From positions 1-39,798 of the forward strand of contig NZ_JAHVAB010000087.1 in the NCBI RefSeq assembly GCF_019264445.1: 39,798 nt of DNA. The letters run 5' to 3'. How positions within the stretch are numbered: the first letter of the stretch is position 1; the number at the start of each line of letters is the position of its first letter. Positions 13,257 to 21,993 of this stretch are shown piece after piece. The notes beneath the pieces are model-generated. The model did not search any database, had not been told where the DNA came from, and worked only from the letters and a program-made list of their open reading frames with translations. The position numbers and the translations under genes are program-made. The stretch is from Hydrogenophaga sp. (GTDB lineage: Bacteria; Pseudomonadota; Gammaproteobacteria; Burkholderiales; Burkholderiaceae_C).

Positions 13257-13413
13257 GGGCATCACGCGCACCCGTGCCGCTTCGACGTTTGCAACACTTT
13301 TCATAGGTAGTTGCGATCACGGCAATGCGCCATCCCTCATGCAAACTGATTTCGCTCTGCCGGGTAGCAGGCGATTTCAATGACGGGCCCCCACGCCCGC
13401 AGGAGTGAGTGAC

Positions 13414-16400
13414 ATGGACATGAACCGGAGGCATTTCTTCCGGGTCAGTGGAGCAGGGCTGGTCGGATCCAGCCTCGTGGCACTGGGCTTTTCGCCCACC
13501 GCCGCGCTTGCGGAGACGCGCAGCTTCAAACTGGCCCGCACCACCGAAACCCGAAGCACCTGCCCCTACTGCTCGGTCAGTTGCGGGTTGGTGATCTACA
13601 CGCTGGGTGACAAGGCGAAGAACGTCAAGTCCACCATCATTCACGTCGAGGGTGACCCGGACAACCCAGTGAACCGCGGCACGCTGTGCCCGAAGGGCGC
13701 CGGCGTCATGGACATGATCCAGTCGCCCAACCGTGTCCTGTACCCGCAAGTGCGCGAGGCCGGTGCCAGTGAGTGGAAGCGCATCTCCTGGGAGGAGGCG
13801 CTGACCCGGGTGGCCAAGCACATGAAGGCCGACCGCGACGCGAACTTCATCAAGACCAACGCGGCAGGTACGACCGTCAACCGCTGGAATTCCACCGGTT
13901 TCCTGATCTCCTCTGCTTCATCCAACGAATCGGGTTATCTGAGCGTCAAGATCGCTCGCGGTCTGGGGATAGTGACCCTGGATACGCAAGCACGTATCTG
14001 ACACGCGCCGACGGTGTCCAGTCTGGGCCCGACTTTCGGTCGCGGAGCGATGACGAATTCTTGGACCGATATCAAGAATACCGATCTCGTCCTGATCATG
14101 GGCGGCAATGCCGCCGAAGCCCACCCCTGCGGCTTCAAGTGGGTCACTGAAGCTCAGCAGCACCGCAAGGCGAAGCTGATCGTGGTGGATCCCCGGTTCA
14201 CGCGCAGCGCTGCGGTGGCCGACTACTACGCGCCCATCCGGGTGGGTACCGACATCGCCTTCCTGGGCGGCGTCATCAACTACCTGTTGAGCAACGACAA
14301 GATTCACCACGAATACGTCAAGTTCAACACCGACGCGACCTTCCTCACCAAACCGGGGTTCGGTTACGACAACGGCTACTTCACTGGCTACAACGAGGCC
14401 AAGCGGAGCTACGACAAGTCGACCTGGGGCTACCAGATCGGCGAGGACGGCTTCGTCAAGGTGGACGACACGATGCAGGATCCGCTGTGCGTGCACCAGC
14501 AGATGAAGAAGCACTACAGCCGTTACACGCCGGAACTGGTCAGCAAGATCACCGGCACGCCGCAGGCGCAGTTCCTCAAGGTCTGTGAAATGCTGGCGGG
14601 CACGGCGGGGCCGGACAAGGTGATGACGATCTGCTATGCGTTGGGCTGGACACAACACAGCGTGGGCTCGCAGAACATCCGCACCATGGCCATGATCCAG
14701 CTGCTGCTGGGCAACATGGGTCGGCCGGGTGGTGGTGTGAACGCGCTGCGCGGACACGCCAACGTGCAGGGCATCACCGACATGAACGCCTATTCCGAGG
14801 TGTTGTCGGGCTACATGAGCGCGCCTTCGGACGCCGACACGAACCGGACGGACTACCTGGCCCGGCGCACGCCCAAGCCGTTGCGTCCGAACCAGATGGC
14901 GTTCCCGCAGAACTTCCCGAAATGGCACACCAGCCTGATGAAGGCTTACTACGGTGATGCCGCCACGGCGGAGAACGATTTCGGTTACGACTGGATTCCG
15001 AAACGCGACGGTGGCTACGACATCCTGCACATGTTCGAGCTGATGCATCAAGGCAAGATGAACGGATTCCTCGTTCAGGGCTTCAACCCGATTGCCGCGG
15101 TGCCCAACAAGAAGAAGCTGTCGCAGGCGCTGGCCAAGCTGAAGTACCTGGTCGTGATGGACCCGCTGGAGACGGAGACGAGCGAGTTCTGGAAAAACTT
15201 CGGGCCGCTGAACGACGTGGACCCGAAGGCGATCCAGACCGAGGTGTTCCGCTTCCCGACCAGCTGCTTCGCCGAAGAGACCGGCACCTTCACCAACTCC
15301 AGCCGGGTGATTGCCTGGAAGGAGAAGGCGGTGGATCCCCCGGGAGAGGCCAAGCCCGACTCGGAGATCATGGCGCGCCTGTTCGTGAAGCTGCGTGCGA
15401 TGTACGCCAAGGACGGTGGCACGCTGCCCGAGCCGGTGGCTGCGCTGAGCTGGCCTTACATCAACGCCAATGTGCCTTCGCCCACCGAGGTGCTGCGCGA
15501 GATCAACGGCCGTGCACTCAAGGACGTGCTGGCGCCGCCCGACCCGAAGAACCCGACCGCGCCGCAGGCCGTTCTGGTGAAAGCGGGCGAGCAGATGCCC
15601 AACTTCGCCTTGCTGCAGGCCGACGGGTCCACCGCATGTGGCAACTGGATCTACGCCGGTTGCTTCACGCAGGCGGGCAACATGACCGCGCGACGCGACA
15701 CGTCCGACCCCAGCGGGCTGGGCGTGTTCCCCAACTGGGGCTTTGCGTGGCCGGCCAACCGGCGCATCCTTTACAACCGCGCATCGGCCGATACGGCAGG
15801 CAAGCCCTGGGATGCGACGCGTTCCTACCTGCGCTGGAACGGCACATCATGGGGCGGAGCGGACGTGCCCGACATGCGCCCCAATGCGGCGCCTGAAGAG
15901 GGCGTGGGCTCCTTCATCATGAATCCTGAAGGGGTCGCGCGGCTGCATGCCATCGGTATGGCTGAAGGTCCGTTCCCCGAGCACTACGAGCCGTTCGAGA
16001 CGCCGCTGGGCGTGAACCTCATGTGCCCGGCGAACCCCAAGGCGGTCAGCAACCCGGCCGCCCGCGTGTTCAAGGGTGACCTGGAAGCGTTCGGCAAGAA
16101 AGAGGAGTTTCCGTACGCGGCCACCACCTACCGGCTCACCGAGCACTTGCACTACTGGACCAAGCACTCGCGCAGCAATGCCATCGTGCAGCCCGCGCCG
16201 TTCGTGGAGATCGGCGAAGAGCTGGCGAAAGACAAGGGCATCAAGCAGGGCGACATGGTCAAGGTGCGCAGCAACCGTGGCGAAGTGATCGCAGCGTGTG
16301 TGGTGACCAAGCGAATCAAGGCGCTGGACGTTGATGGCAAGAAGGTCCACCACGTGGGCATTCCGATCCATTGGGGCTTCAAGGGCGTGACGCAGAACGG

Positions 16401-16494
16401 CTACCTCGCCAATGCGCTCACCCCCTTCGTCGGTGATGCGAATTCGCAGACACCGGAGTTCAAGGCGTTCCTCGTCAACATCGAAAAGGTCTAA
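13414..16494 (+). CDS. fdnG: Respiratory formate dehydrogenase, selenocysteine-containing catalytic (alpha) subunit
   Basis: This is the FdnG/FdoG-type catalytic subunit, 1026 residues when the in-frame TGA at 13999-14001 is read as selenocysteine. It oxidises formate to CO2 at a Mo- or W-bis-pyranopterin centre and passes electrons to the beta subunit. It carries a twin-arginine signal ([10 protein letters not shown], hydrophobic core to ALA at about 33), so it works in the periplasm. A [4Fe-4S] site is formed by Cys50, Cys53, Cys57 and Cys92 ([13 protein letters not shown]). Sec196 lies in [17 protein letters not shown], at the same residue number as E. coli FdnG Sec196. Two frames split by the TGA are one gene, because homology runs through it. 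A GTG at 13405 is possible, but GGAG 8 bases before ATG 13414 favours that start. Confidence 0.96.
14008..14039 (+). promoter_or_regulatory. Bacterial SECIS element
   Basis: Just after the UGA (13999-14001) the mRNA folds into a hairpin. The apical stem GUCC/GGGC (14016-14019 with 14025-14028) has a 5-base loop AGUCU. A bulged U at 14015 follows, then G13-C30, G14-C29 and C12-G31 pairs (last two digits of 140xx), an internal loop, and an outer CCGA/UCGG stem. Numbering the U of UGA as 1, the bulge is U17 and the loop has G23 and U24, the bases known to be needed for SelB binding in E. coli fdhF. This directly supports UGA recoding. Confidence 0.85.
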
Positions 16495-16496
16495 CC

Positions 16497-17384
16497 ATGT
16501 CAAGCCTCCAATCACTCGACGTGGTGGCTCGCTCGGCGACCACCACCCCCACGCCGCAGGTGCGCACCAGCGCACCTTCGCTGGCCAAGCTCATTGACGA
16601 GTCCAAGTGCATCGGCTGCAAAGCCTGCCAGGTGGCTTGCATGAACTGGAACGACCTGCGGGATGAGGTGGGCACCAACATCGGTGTCTACGACAACCCC
16701 AGTGACCTCACGCCCACGAGCTGGACGGTGATGAAGTTCTTCGAGGTCGAGCCCACCGAGGGCAGCCTCGAATGGCTCATCCGCAAGGACGGCTGCATGC
16801 ACTGCGAAGACCCGGGCTGCCTCAAGGCCTGTCCTTCGCCGGGTGCCATCGTCAAGTACAGCAACGGCATCGTCGACTTCATCAGCGAGAACTGCATTGG
16901 TTGCGGCTACTGCGTCAAGGGCTGCCCGTTCGATGTGCCGCGCATCAGCCAGAAGGACAACAAGGCGTACAAGTGCACCTTGTGTTCGGACCGGGTGGGC
17001 GTGGGCCTGGAGCCAGCTTGCGTGAAGACCTGCCCGACGGGTGCCATCAGCTTTGGCACCAAGGACGACATGGTCAGCTACGGCGAGAAGCGCGCGGGCG
17101 AGCTCAAGGAGCGCGGCTTCCAGAACGCCGGTCTGTACAACCCGCAAGGGGTGGGTGGCACGCACGTCATGTACGTGATGAAGCATGCCGACCGGCCCGA
17201 GCTGGAAGACCTGCCGCGCGATCCTTCCATCAGCCCGATGGTGTCGCTGTGGAAGGGGGTCGCCAAGCCACTTGCGGTCGCAGCCATGCTCGGCGCGGTG
17301 GTGGCTGGCTTCTTCCATTACATGAAGGTCGGTCCGATCGAAGAGAAACAGGCAGACAAGTCCGATGAGAAGGAGAGTGTGTGA
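16497..17384 (+). CDS. fdnH: Formate dehydrogenase iron-sulfur (beta) subunit
   Basis: The 295-residue electron-transfer subunit is anchored by one C-terminal helix. Four ferredoxin-like cysteine clusters are visible: [14 protein letters not shown] near residue 35, [14 protein letters not shown] near 98, [14 protein letters not shown] near 132, and CTLCSDRVG with ACVKTCPTG near 160-180. These bind four [4Fe-4S] clusters forming a wire from the catalytic subunit to the cytochrome. The segment [15 protein letters not shown] near 260 is the membrane anchor, followed by a charged tail. The gene begins 2 bp after the alpha stop. There is no Tat signal, as it is co-exported with alpha. Confidence 0.96.
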   Translation: MSSLQSLDVVARSATTTPTPQVRTSAPSLAKLIDESKCIGCKACQVACMNWNDLRDEVGTNIGVYDNPSDLTPTSWTVMKFFEVEPTEGSLEWLIRKDGCMHCEDPGCLKACPSPGAIVKYSNGIVDFISENCIGCGYCVKGCPFDVPRISQKDNKAYKCTLCSDRVGVGLEPACVKTCPTGAISFGTKDDMVSYGEKRAGELKERGFQNAGLYNPQGVGGTHVMYVMKHADRPELEDLPRDPSISPMVSLWKGVAKPLAVAAMLGAVVAGFFHYMKVGPIEEKQADKSDEKESV

Positions 17385-18004
17385 TGGCCACGCGCATGCT
17401 TCAACGCTACAAGGACGGCGACCGCATGAACCACTGGTTCATTGCGCTCATGTTCGTGCTGGCCGGGCTCTCGGGCCTGGCCTTCTTCCACCCCAGCCTG
17501 TTCTTCTTCAGCCATCTGTTTGGTGGCGGCTCGTGGGCCCGCATCCTGCACCCGTTCATGGGCGTGTTGATGGTGCTGGGTTTCATGGTGCTGTTCTTCA
17601 AGCTCTGGCGCGACAACGTGGTCAATGACGCCGACCGCGAGTGGCGCAAGCACGCAGGCCGCATGCTGCAGGGGGACAAGGCGGGCATGCCGCCCGTGGG
17701 CAAATACAACTATGGACAGAAGATGGTCTTCTGGATCATGGCGGTGAGCCTGCTGGTGCTGGTCGTCACGGGGATCATGTTCTGGCGTCCTTGGTTCGCA
17801 CCGTTCTTCCCCATCAACGTGTTGCGCGTGGCGGTGCTGCTGCACTCCGTGTCGGCCGTGCTGCTGATTGCCGCCGTGATCATGCACGTGTACGCCGCGA
17901 TCTGGGTCAAGGGCACGGTGCGCGCCATGACGCGCGGCACGGTGACCGAGAGCTGGGCCCGGATGAACCACCCGCTGTGGTACGACGAAGTGACGCGCAA
18001 GTGA
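17384..18004 (+). CDS. fdnI: Formate dehydrogenase cytochrome b556 (gamma) subunit
   Basis: This 206-residue integral membrane diheme cytochrome passes electrons to the quinone pool. Four hydrophobic helices are visible, with heme-ligand histidines in MNHWFIALMFVLAGLSG, ILHPFMGVLMVLGF and the last helix pair (LLHSVSAVLL, VIMHVYAAIW). The basic cytosolic loop RMLQGDKAGMPPVGKYN is typical of FdoI/FdnI. ATG 17384 shares one base with the beta stop (TGATG), and AAGGAG at 17370-17375 is the ribosome-binding site. This completes a respiratory FDH-N/O complex. Confidence 0.95.
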   Translation: MATRMLQRYKDGDRMNHWFIALMFVLAGLSGLAFFHPSLFFFSHLFGGGSWARILHPFMGVLMVLGFMVLFFKLWRDNVVNDADREWRKHAGRMLQGDKAGMPPVGKYNYGQKMVFWIMAVSLLVLVVTGIMFWRPWFAPFFPINVLRVAVLLHSVSAVLLIAAVIMHVYAAIWVKGTVRAMTRGTVTESWARMNHPLWYDEVTRK

Positions 18005-18009
18005 TGCTC

Positions 18010-18037
18010 CACCCGCGCTGCTTTGGCCGCGCGGGTG
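18010..18037 (+). terminator. Strong GC hairpin between fdnI and fdhE
   Basis: CACCCGCGC and GCGCGGGTG form a perfect 9-bp stem with a 10-base loop, starting 6 bp after the fdnI stop. No T-run follows, so it is more likely a partial terminator or a 3'-end stabiliser. It would keep structural subunit mRNA in excess over the downstream maturation and selenium genes. Confidence 0.45.
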
Positions 18038-18082
18038 ATGCACGGCCGTCGCTGATGTGAAAGTTTGATTGGAGCGAGACAG

Positions 18083-19111
18083 ATGGTTGCAAGTGCGACG
18101 GTGCGCGTGATGTCGCCGGAAGAGATTGCCGCGAGGGCCGCTGGGGAAACCCCGTTCCTGCATGGACCTGTGCGTGCGACGTTCTTCGCGGAGCGCGAGA
18201 TGCGCCTGCGCCAGCTGTCCCGTGGCCACGCCATGGGTGACTTCCTGTCGTTCATGGCCGACCTCGCTCGGGCGCAGCAGGCGCAGCTCAAGGTCCTCAC
18301 CGGCGTGACCCTGCCCGATGGCCGTGCCATCGACGAAGCCGCGCGGCGCGGCCTGCCGCCGCTGCCCGCAGCCGACTGGCCCCGCGACGCCGCCTGGCAC
18401 GGTGTGCTCAGGGCCATGGTGGCCGATCTGCAGGCCACGGCTCCCGAGGGCGCGCAGGGTGCGCTGCTTCGGTTGGCCGAAGCCGACGAGGTGTTCGTGG
18501 AGCGCCAGGCGGATGCGCTGCTCACAGGGGTGATGGCCGGCCTTGACCTGGCCACCGCACCCATCGTGGCCGGTGCCCTTCAGGTCTACTGGACGCACAT
18601 GGTACTGGCCGTGCAGCAGCACCACCAGGGTCAGGGTCAACCCTTTGGCCGCGTCGACGACGAAACCTCTTGCCCCTGCTGCGGCAGCCGGCCCACGGCC
18701 AGCATCACGCGCAGCGCAGGCGAGTCGCTCGGCCAGCGGTACCTGCACTGTTCGCTGTGCGGCATGCAATGGCACATGGTGCGCATCAAGTGCCCGCACT
18801 GCCTGAGCACCAAGAGCCTGGCCTACCACTCTCTGGACGCTGCCGAACACCGGGAAGACCAGGAGGCGAGCGCTTCACGCGCAGCGCTGGCCACGGTGCA
18901 GGCCGAAACCTGTGACGACTGTGGCCACTACCTGAAGATGGTGCACACCGACCGCGATCCGTTCGTGGACCCGGTGGCCGACGACCTGGCCAGCCTCACG
19001 CTGGACCTGCTGGTGTCGGAGACCGGCAAACAGCGCGGTGGCGTGAACCTCATGCTGCTGTTCGGCGAACCCGATCCACCGGGTCCTGATCCCTTGCCGG
19101 GAGGCGGCTGA
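18083..19111 (+). CDS. fdhE: Formate dehydrogenase accessory protein FdhE
   Basis: This 342-residue cytosolic maturation factor is needed for assembly of respiratory formate dehydrogenases; it binds the Tat-bearing catalytic subunit. The C-terminal half holds rubredoxin-like cysteine pairs: CPCCGSRP, CSLCGMQW, IKCPHCLS and CDDCGHY, expected to bind metal (iron was reported for the E. coli protein). GGAG 9 bases before ATG 18083 sets the start; a TTG at 18065 is open but unsupported. The stop overlaps the selA ATG (TGATG), so the two are coupled. Confidence 0.95.
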   Translation: MVASATVRVMSPEEIAARAAGETPFLHGPVRATFFAEREMRLRQLSRGHAMGDFLSFMADLARAQQAQLKVLTGVTLPDGRAIDEAARRGLPPLPAADWPRDAAWHGVLRAMVADLQATAPEGAQGALLRLAEADEVFVERQADALLTGVMAGLDLATAPIVAGALQVYWTHMVLAVQQHHQGQGQPFGRVDDETSCPCCGSRPTASITRSAGESLGQRYLHCSLCGMQWHMVRIKCPHCLSTKSLAYHSLDAAEHREDQEASASRAALATVQAETCDDCGHYLKMVHTDRDPFVDPVADDLASLTLDLLVSETGKQRGGVNLMLLFGEPDPPGPDPLPGGG

Positions 19112-20565
19112 TGAGCCGGCCCACCGAATCCGTCGTTGACGGTTCCAAGGCCAGTTCCCCGGTTCACCCCAAAGACCTGCCCGCCGTGGACCGTCTGTTG
19201 CGCCAGCCCGCCGTGGCGCAGTTGCTGGCTGCGCACGGCCATACGCGGGTGACCACCGAGGCGCGCAGCCTGCTGGACGCGCTGCGCACGCAAGCGCTGG
19301 CCGGTGCGCTCACCGCGGACGCCGTGGTGCCCGACGCGCTGGCCGATGCGCTCGCCCACCGCGTGAACCAGCGCCTGGCGCCGCGCATGCGCGCCGTGCT
19401 CAACCTCACCGGCACGGTGATCCACACCAACCTTGGCCGCTCGCTGCTGGCCGACGGCGCGCTCCAGCACCTGCTGACCATGATGGCCAGCCCGAACAAC
19501 CTGGAGTACAGCCTGGAGAACGGCGGGCGGGGCGATCGCGACAGCATCGTCGAAGAGCTGCTGTGCACGCTCACCGGTGCGCAGGCGGCCACGGTCGTCA
19601 ACAACAACGCCGCCGCCGTGCTGCTCACCATCGCGGCCCTGGCGCGCGGCAAGGAGGTGATCGTTTCGCGCGGTGAGCTGGTGGAAATTGGTGGCGCCTT
19701 CCGCATGCCCGACGTGATGAGTTCCGCGGGAGCCACGCTGGTGGAGGTGGGCACCACCAACCGCACGCACCCGCACGACTACGAGCGCGCCATCACCGAG
19801 CGCACCGCGCTGCTGATGAAGGTGCACACCAGCAACTACGCGGTGCAGGGCTTCACCACGGCGGTGGACGAGGCCGAGCTCGCGCCCATTGCGCACGCCC
19901 GCCAACTGCCCCTGGCGACCGACCTGGGCTCGGGCTCGCTGGTCGACCTGGCGCAGTGGGGCCTGCCACGTGAACCACTGCCGCAGGAGAAGCTCGCCGC
20001 GGGTTGCGACATCGTCACCTTCAGTGGCGACAAGCTGCTGGGCGGCCCGCAGGCCGGGTTGATCGTGGGCAGCAAGGAGGCCGTGGGGCGCATCCGCAAG
20101 TTCCCCATGAAGCGTGCATTGCGCATGAGCAAGCTGCCTCTGGCCGCGCTCGAAGCCACGCTGATGCTCTACCTGCGCCCCGAGCGCCTCACGCAAGACC
20201 TGCCCACGCTGCGCCTGCTCACGCGCCCCACCGACGCGATCCGCGCGATGGCGCAGCAGTTGCAGGCGGACGTCGCCGCTGCCGTCGCACCCCGTTTCGA
20301 GGTGTCGGTGGTCGAGCTCATGGGGCAGATCGGATCGGGCTCGCTGCCGGTCGAAAAGCTGCCATCGGCCGGGCTGGCCATCGCACCGTTGCAGAAGAAG
20401 GGCGCCGGCCGTGCGCTGGACGAGCTGGCCACAGCCCTGCGCCGACTGCCCTTGCCCGTCATTGGCCGTGTGGCCGACGACCGCCTGTTGCTTGACTTGC
20501 GCTGCCTGGAGAACGGCGCGGCTTTCGTGAGCCAGTTGCCGGAACTGCGGCAGGCGCTGGGCTGA
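19111..20565 (+). CDS. selA: L-seryl-tRNA(Sec) selenium transferase
   Basis: SelA is a PLP enzyme that converts Ser-tRNA(Sec) to Sec-tRNA(Sec) with selenophosphate. At 484 residues it is close to the E. coli enzyme. The PLP lysine is Lys308 in TFSGDKLLGGPQAG. Other hallmarks are LNLTGTVIHTNLGRS, ENGGRGDRD, NNNAAAVLLT, RGELVEIGGAFRMPD and VHTSNYAVQGFT. The N-terminal tRNA-binding helical domain is present (RLLRQPAVAQLLAAHG). It is coupled to fdhE, and its product substrate is the tRNA encoded at 27,415. Confidence 0.97.
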   Translation: MSRPTESVVDGSKASSPVHPKDLPAVDRLLRQPAVAQLLAAHGHTRVTTEARSLLDALRTQALAGALTADAVVPDALADALAHRVNQRLAPRMRAVLNLTGTVIHTNLGRSLLADGALQHLLTMMASPNNLEYSLENGGRGDRDSIVEELLCTLTGAQAATVVNNNAAAVLLTIAALARGKEVIVSRGELVEIGGAFRMPDVMSSAGATLVEVGTTNRTHPHDYERAITERTALLMKVHTSNYAVQGFTTAVDEAELAPIAHARQLPLATDLGSGSLVDLAQWGLPREPLPQEKLAAGCDIVTFSGDKLLGGPQAGLIVGSKEAVGRIRKFPMKRALRMSKLPLAALEATLMLYLRPERLTQDLPTLRLLTRPTDAIRAMAQQLQADVAAAVAPRFEVSVVELMGQIGSGSLPVEKLPSAGLAIAPLQKKGAGRALDELATALRRLPLPVIGRVADDRLLLDLRCLENGAAFVSQLPELRQALG

Positions 20566-20602
20566 GCATGTTGTGCCGCTGCAAACAACACGAGGAGACA
20601 CC

Positions 20603-21958
20603 ATGAGCCTGGACCGACGCACCTTCCTCACTGCGGCAGCGGGCGCCACCGGCGCCGTGCTGGCCGGCTGTGCCACGCCGGCCGCCACCACCGGCAAGCC
20701 TGCGTTGCCCTTCTTCATCGGCAGTCCGTCGCAAATGTTGCTGCCCAAGGGCCGCGCACCCCGCGTGGTGGTGTGCGGCGGCGGCTGGGGTGGCCTCACC
20801 ACGGCCAAGTACCTGCGCCAGCTCGCGCCTTCGGCCGAAGTCATCCTGCTCGAGCGCAACCCGGTGTTTTTCTCTTGCCCGATCAGCAACAAATGGCTGG
20901 TCGACATGGTGGACACCAGTTTCATCACGCACGACTACCTGCGCGTGTCCGAGCGGCATGGCTACCGTTTCATCCAGAGCGAAGTGCTCGAAGTCGACCG
21001 CGCCGCCCAGCGCGTCGTCACCAGCCTGGGCAGCCTCGACTACGACTACCTCGTGCTCGCGCCCGGCATTCGCTACAACTACGAAGCCTGGTTCGGCAAC
21101 GACCGCACCGTGGCAGACGCCACCCGCGCGCGTTTTCCCGCGGCCTACGTGAGCAACGCAGAACACTTCGCGCTGAAGAAGGCGCTGCATGGCTTCAAGG
21201 GCGGCGACTGGGTGATGACGCTGCCACCGCCGCCCCAGCGTTGCCCGCCGTCGCCCTACGAGCGCGCGTGCATGGTGGCCTGGTACTTCAAGCACAACAA
21301 CATCAAGGGCAAGGTCACCATCCTGGACCACAAAGACGGCGTGCGCCCCATCGGCCCTGGTTTTCGTGCCGCGTTCAACGAGCTCTACAAGGACTACATC
21401 ACCTACGTGCCCAACGCGCATGTGCAGGAAATCGACCCGTTCAAGAAGACCATCAAGACCGACGCAGGCGACATGAAGTTCGACCATGCCGTGCTGATGG
21501 CGCCGCACCAGGCGGGCGACCTGGCATGGAAGGCGGGTGCCATCGGCCTGAACTCCCAGGGCAAGCCCACCGGCTGGGCGGAGGTGGACCCGCTCATGCT
21601 CCACCTCAAGGACGACCCACGGGTCTACGTCATTGGCGATGCCGTGGGCTTTGTCTCGCCCCAGTTCGCGTTCTATCCCAAGAGCGCACACGTGGCGAAC
21701 AAGCATGGCCACATCGTGGCGGGCTACATCGCCGAGCGCGTAGCAGGCCGCACCCCGAAGACCGCCTTGCCTGACAACCTCTGCTACATGATGGTCAACG
21801 GCGATCCGCGTGAAGCCATCAGCGTGCAGTTTGACTACAAGGTCAACGACAAAGGTGTCATTGAGCAGACGCAGATCGACATCAACCAGCGCAGCGCCGA
21901 TCTGGTGAAGGAGAACTTCCGCTGGGCAGGTCTCAAGTTCGACGACATGTTTTCCTGA
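20603..21958 (+). CDS. FccB-like flavoprotein (sulfide dehydrogenase family), Tat lipoprotein
   Basis: This 451-residue FAD oxidoreductase is related to the flavoprotein subunit of flavocytochrome c sulfide dehydrogenase and to sulfide:quinone oxidoreductases. The signal is LDRRTFLT plus a lipobox (VLAGC, Cys23), which suggests a Tat-exported lipoprotein. FAD binding is seen in VVVCGGGWGGLTTAKYL (54-71) and VYVIGDAVGF (341-350). The two redox cysteines of FccB have counterparts: Cys214 in RCPPSPYERA and Cys394 in DNLCYMM; FFSCPISN supplies Cys92. No cytochrome c partner lies nearby. It sits between selA and the selenium-type ABC importer with its own GAGGAG site. A role on reduced selenium or sulfur compounds is inference; the family could also be a plain sulfide oxidase. 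Confidence 0.85.
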   Translation: MSLDRRTFLTAAAGATGAVLAGCATPAATTGKPALPFFIGSPSQMLLPKGRAPRVVVCGGGWGGLTTAKYLRQLAPSAEVILLERNPVFFSCPISNKWLVDMVDTSFITHDYLRVSERHGYRFIQSEVLEVDRAAQRVVTSLGSLDYDYLVLAPGIRYNYEAWFGNDRTVADATRARFPAAYVSNAEHFALKKALHGFKGGDWVMTLPPPPQRCPPSPYERACMVAWYFKHNNIKGKVTILDHKDGVRPIGPGFRAAFNELYKDYITYVPNAHVQEIDPFKKTIKTDAGDMKFDHAVLMAPHQAGDLAWKAGAIGLNSQGKPTGWAEVDPLMLHLKDDPRVYVIGDAVGFVSPQFAFYPKSAHVANKHGHIVAGYIAERVAGRTPKTALPDNLCYMMVNGDPREAISVQFDYKVNDKGVIEQTQIDINQRSADLVKENFRWAGLKFDDMFS

Positions 21959-21993
21959 CCCCCCGTTTTCCCCACCCTGAAAGGACCCTGGAC

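Larger units (their letters stand above)
12992..13413. other. Non-coding region upstream of the formate dehydrogenase operon
   Basis: These 422 bases hold no convincing gene; long open frames here on the - strand have no recognisable protein content. The region is less GC-rich toward its right end. It contains several short perfect dyads, listed separately, and a GCAAC-N14-GTTGC repeat (13291-13314). The promoter for the long fdh-sel operon should be here. I could not identify a confident sigma-70 or sigma-54 (GG-N10-GC) promoter by eye. Confidence 0.6.

Noticed and set aside
13051..13821. 256-codon - strand frame across the fdh upstream region
   Set aside because: Half of it is antisense to the FDH signal peptide and Fe-S region, and the rest shows no recognisable domain, hydrophobic pattern or ribosome-binding site.
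13405..14001. Short gene or pseudogene ending at the TGA at 13999
   Set aside because: Homology to formate dehydrogenase alpha continues in the same frame directly after the TGA, the position equals the known Sec196, a SECIS follows, and selA, selB and tRNA-Sec are encoded downstream.
18928..20928. 666-codon - strand frame opposite fdhE, selA and the flavoprotein
   Set aside because: It spans three well-identified + strand genes and has low-complexity, shadow-like composition.
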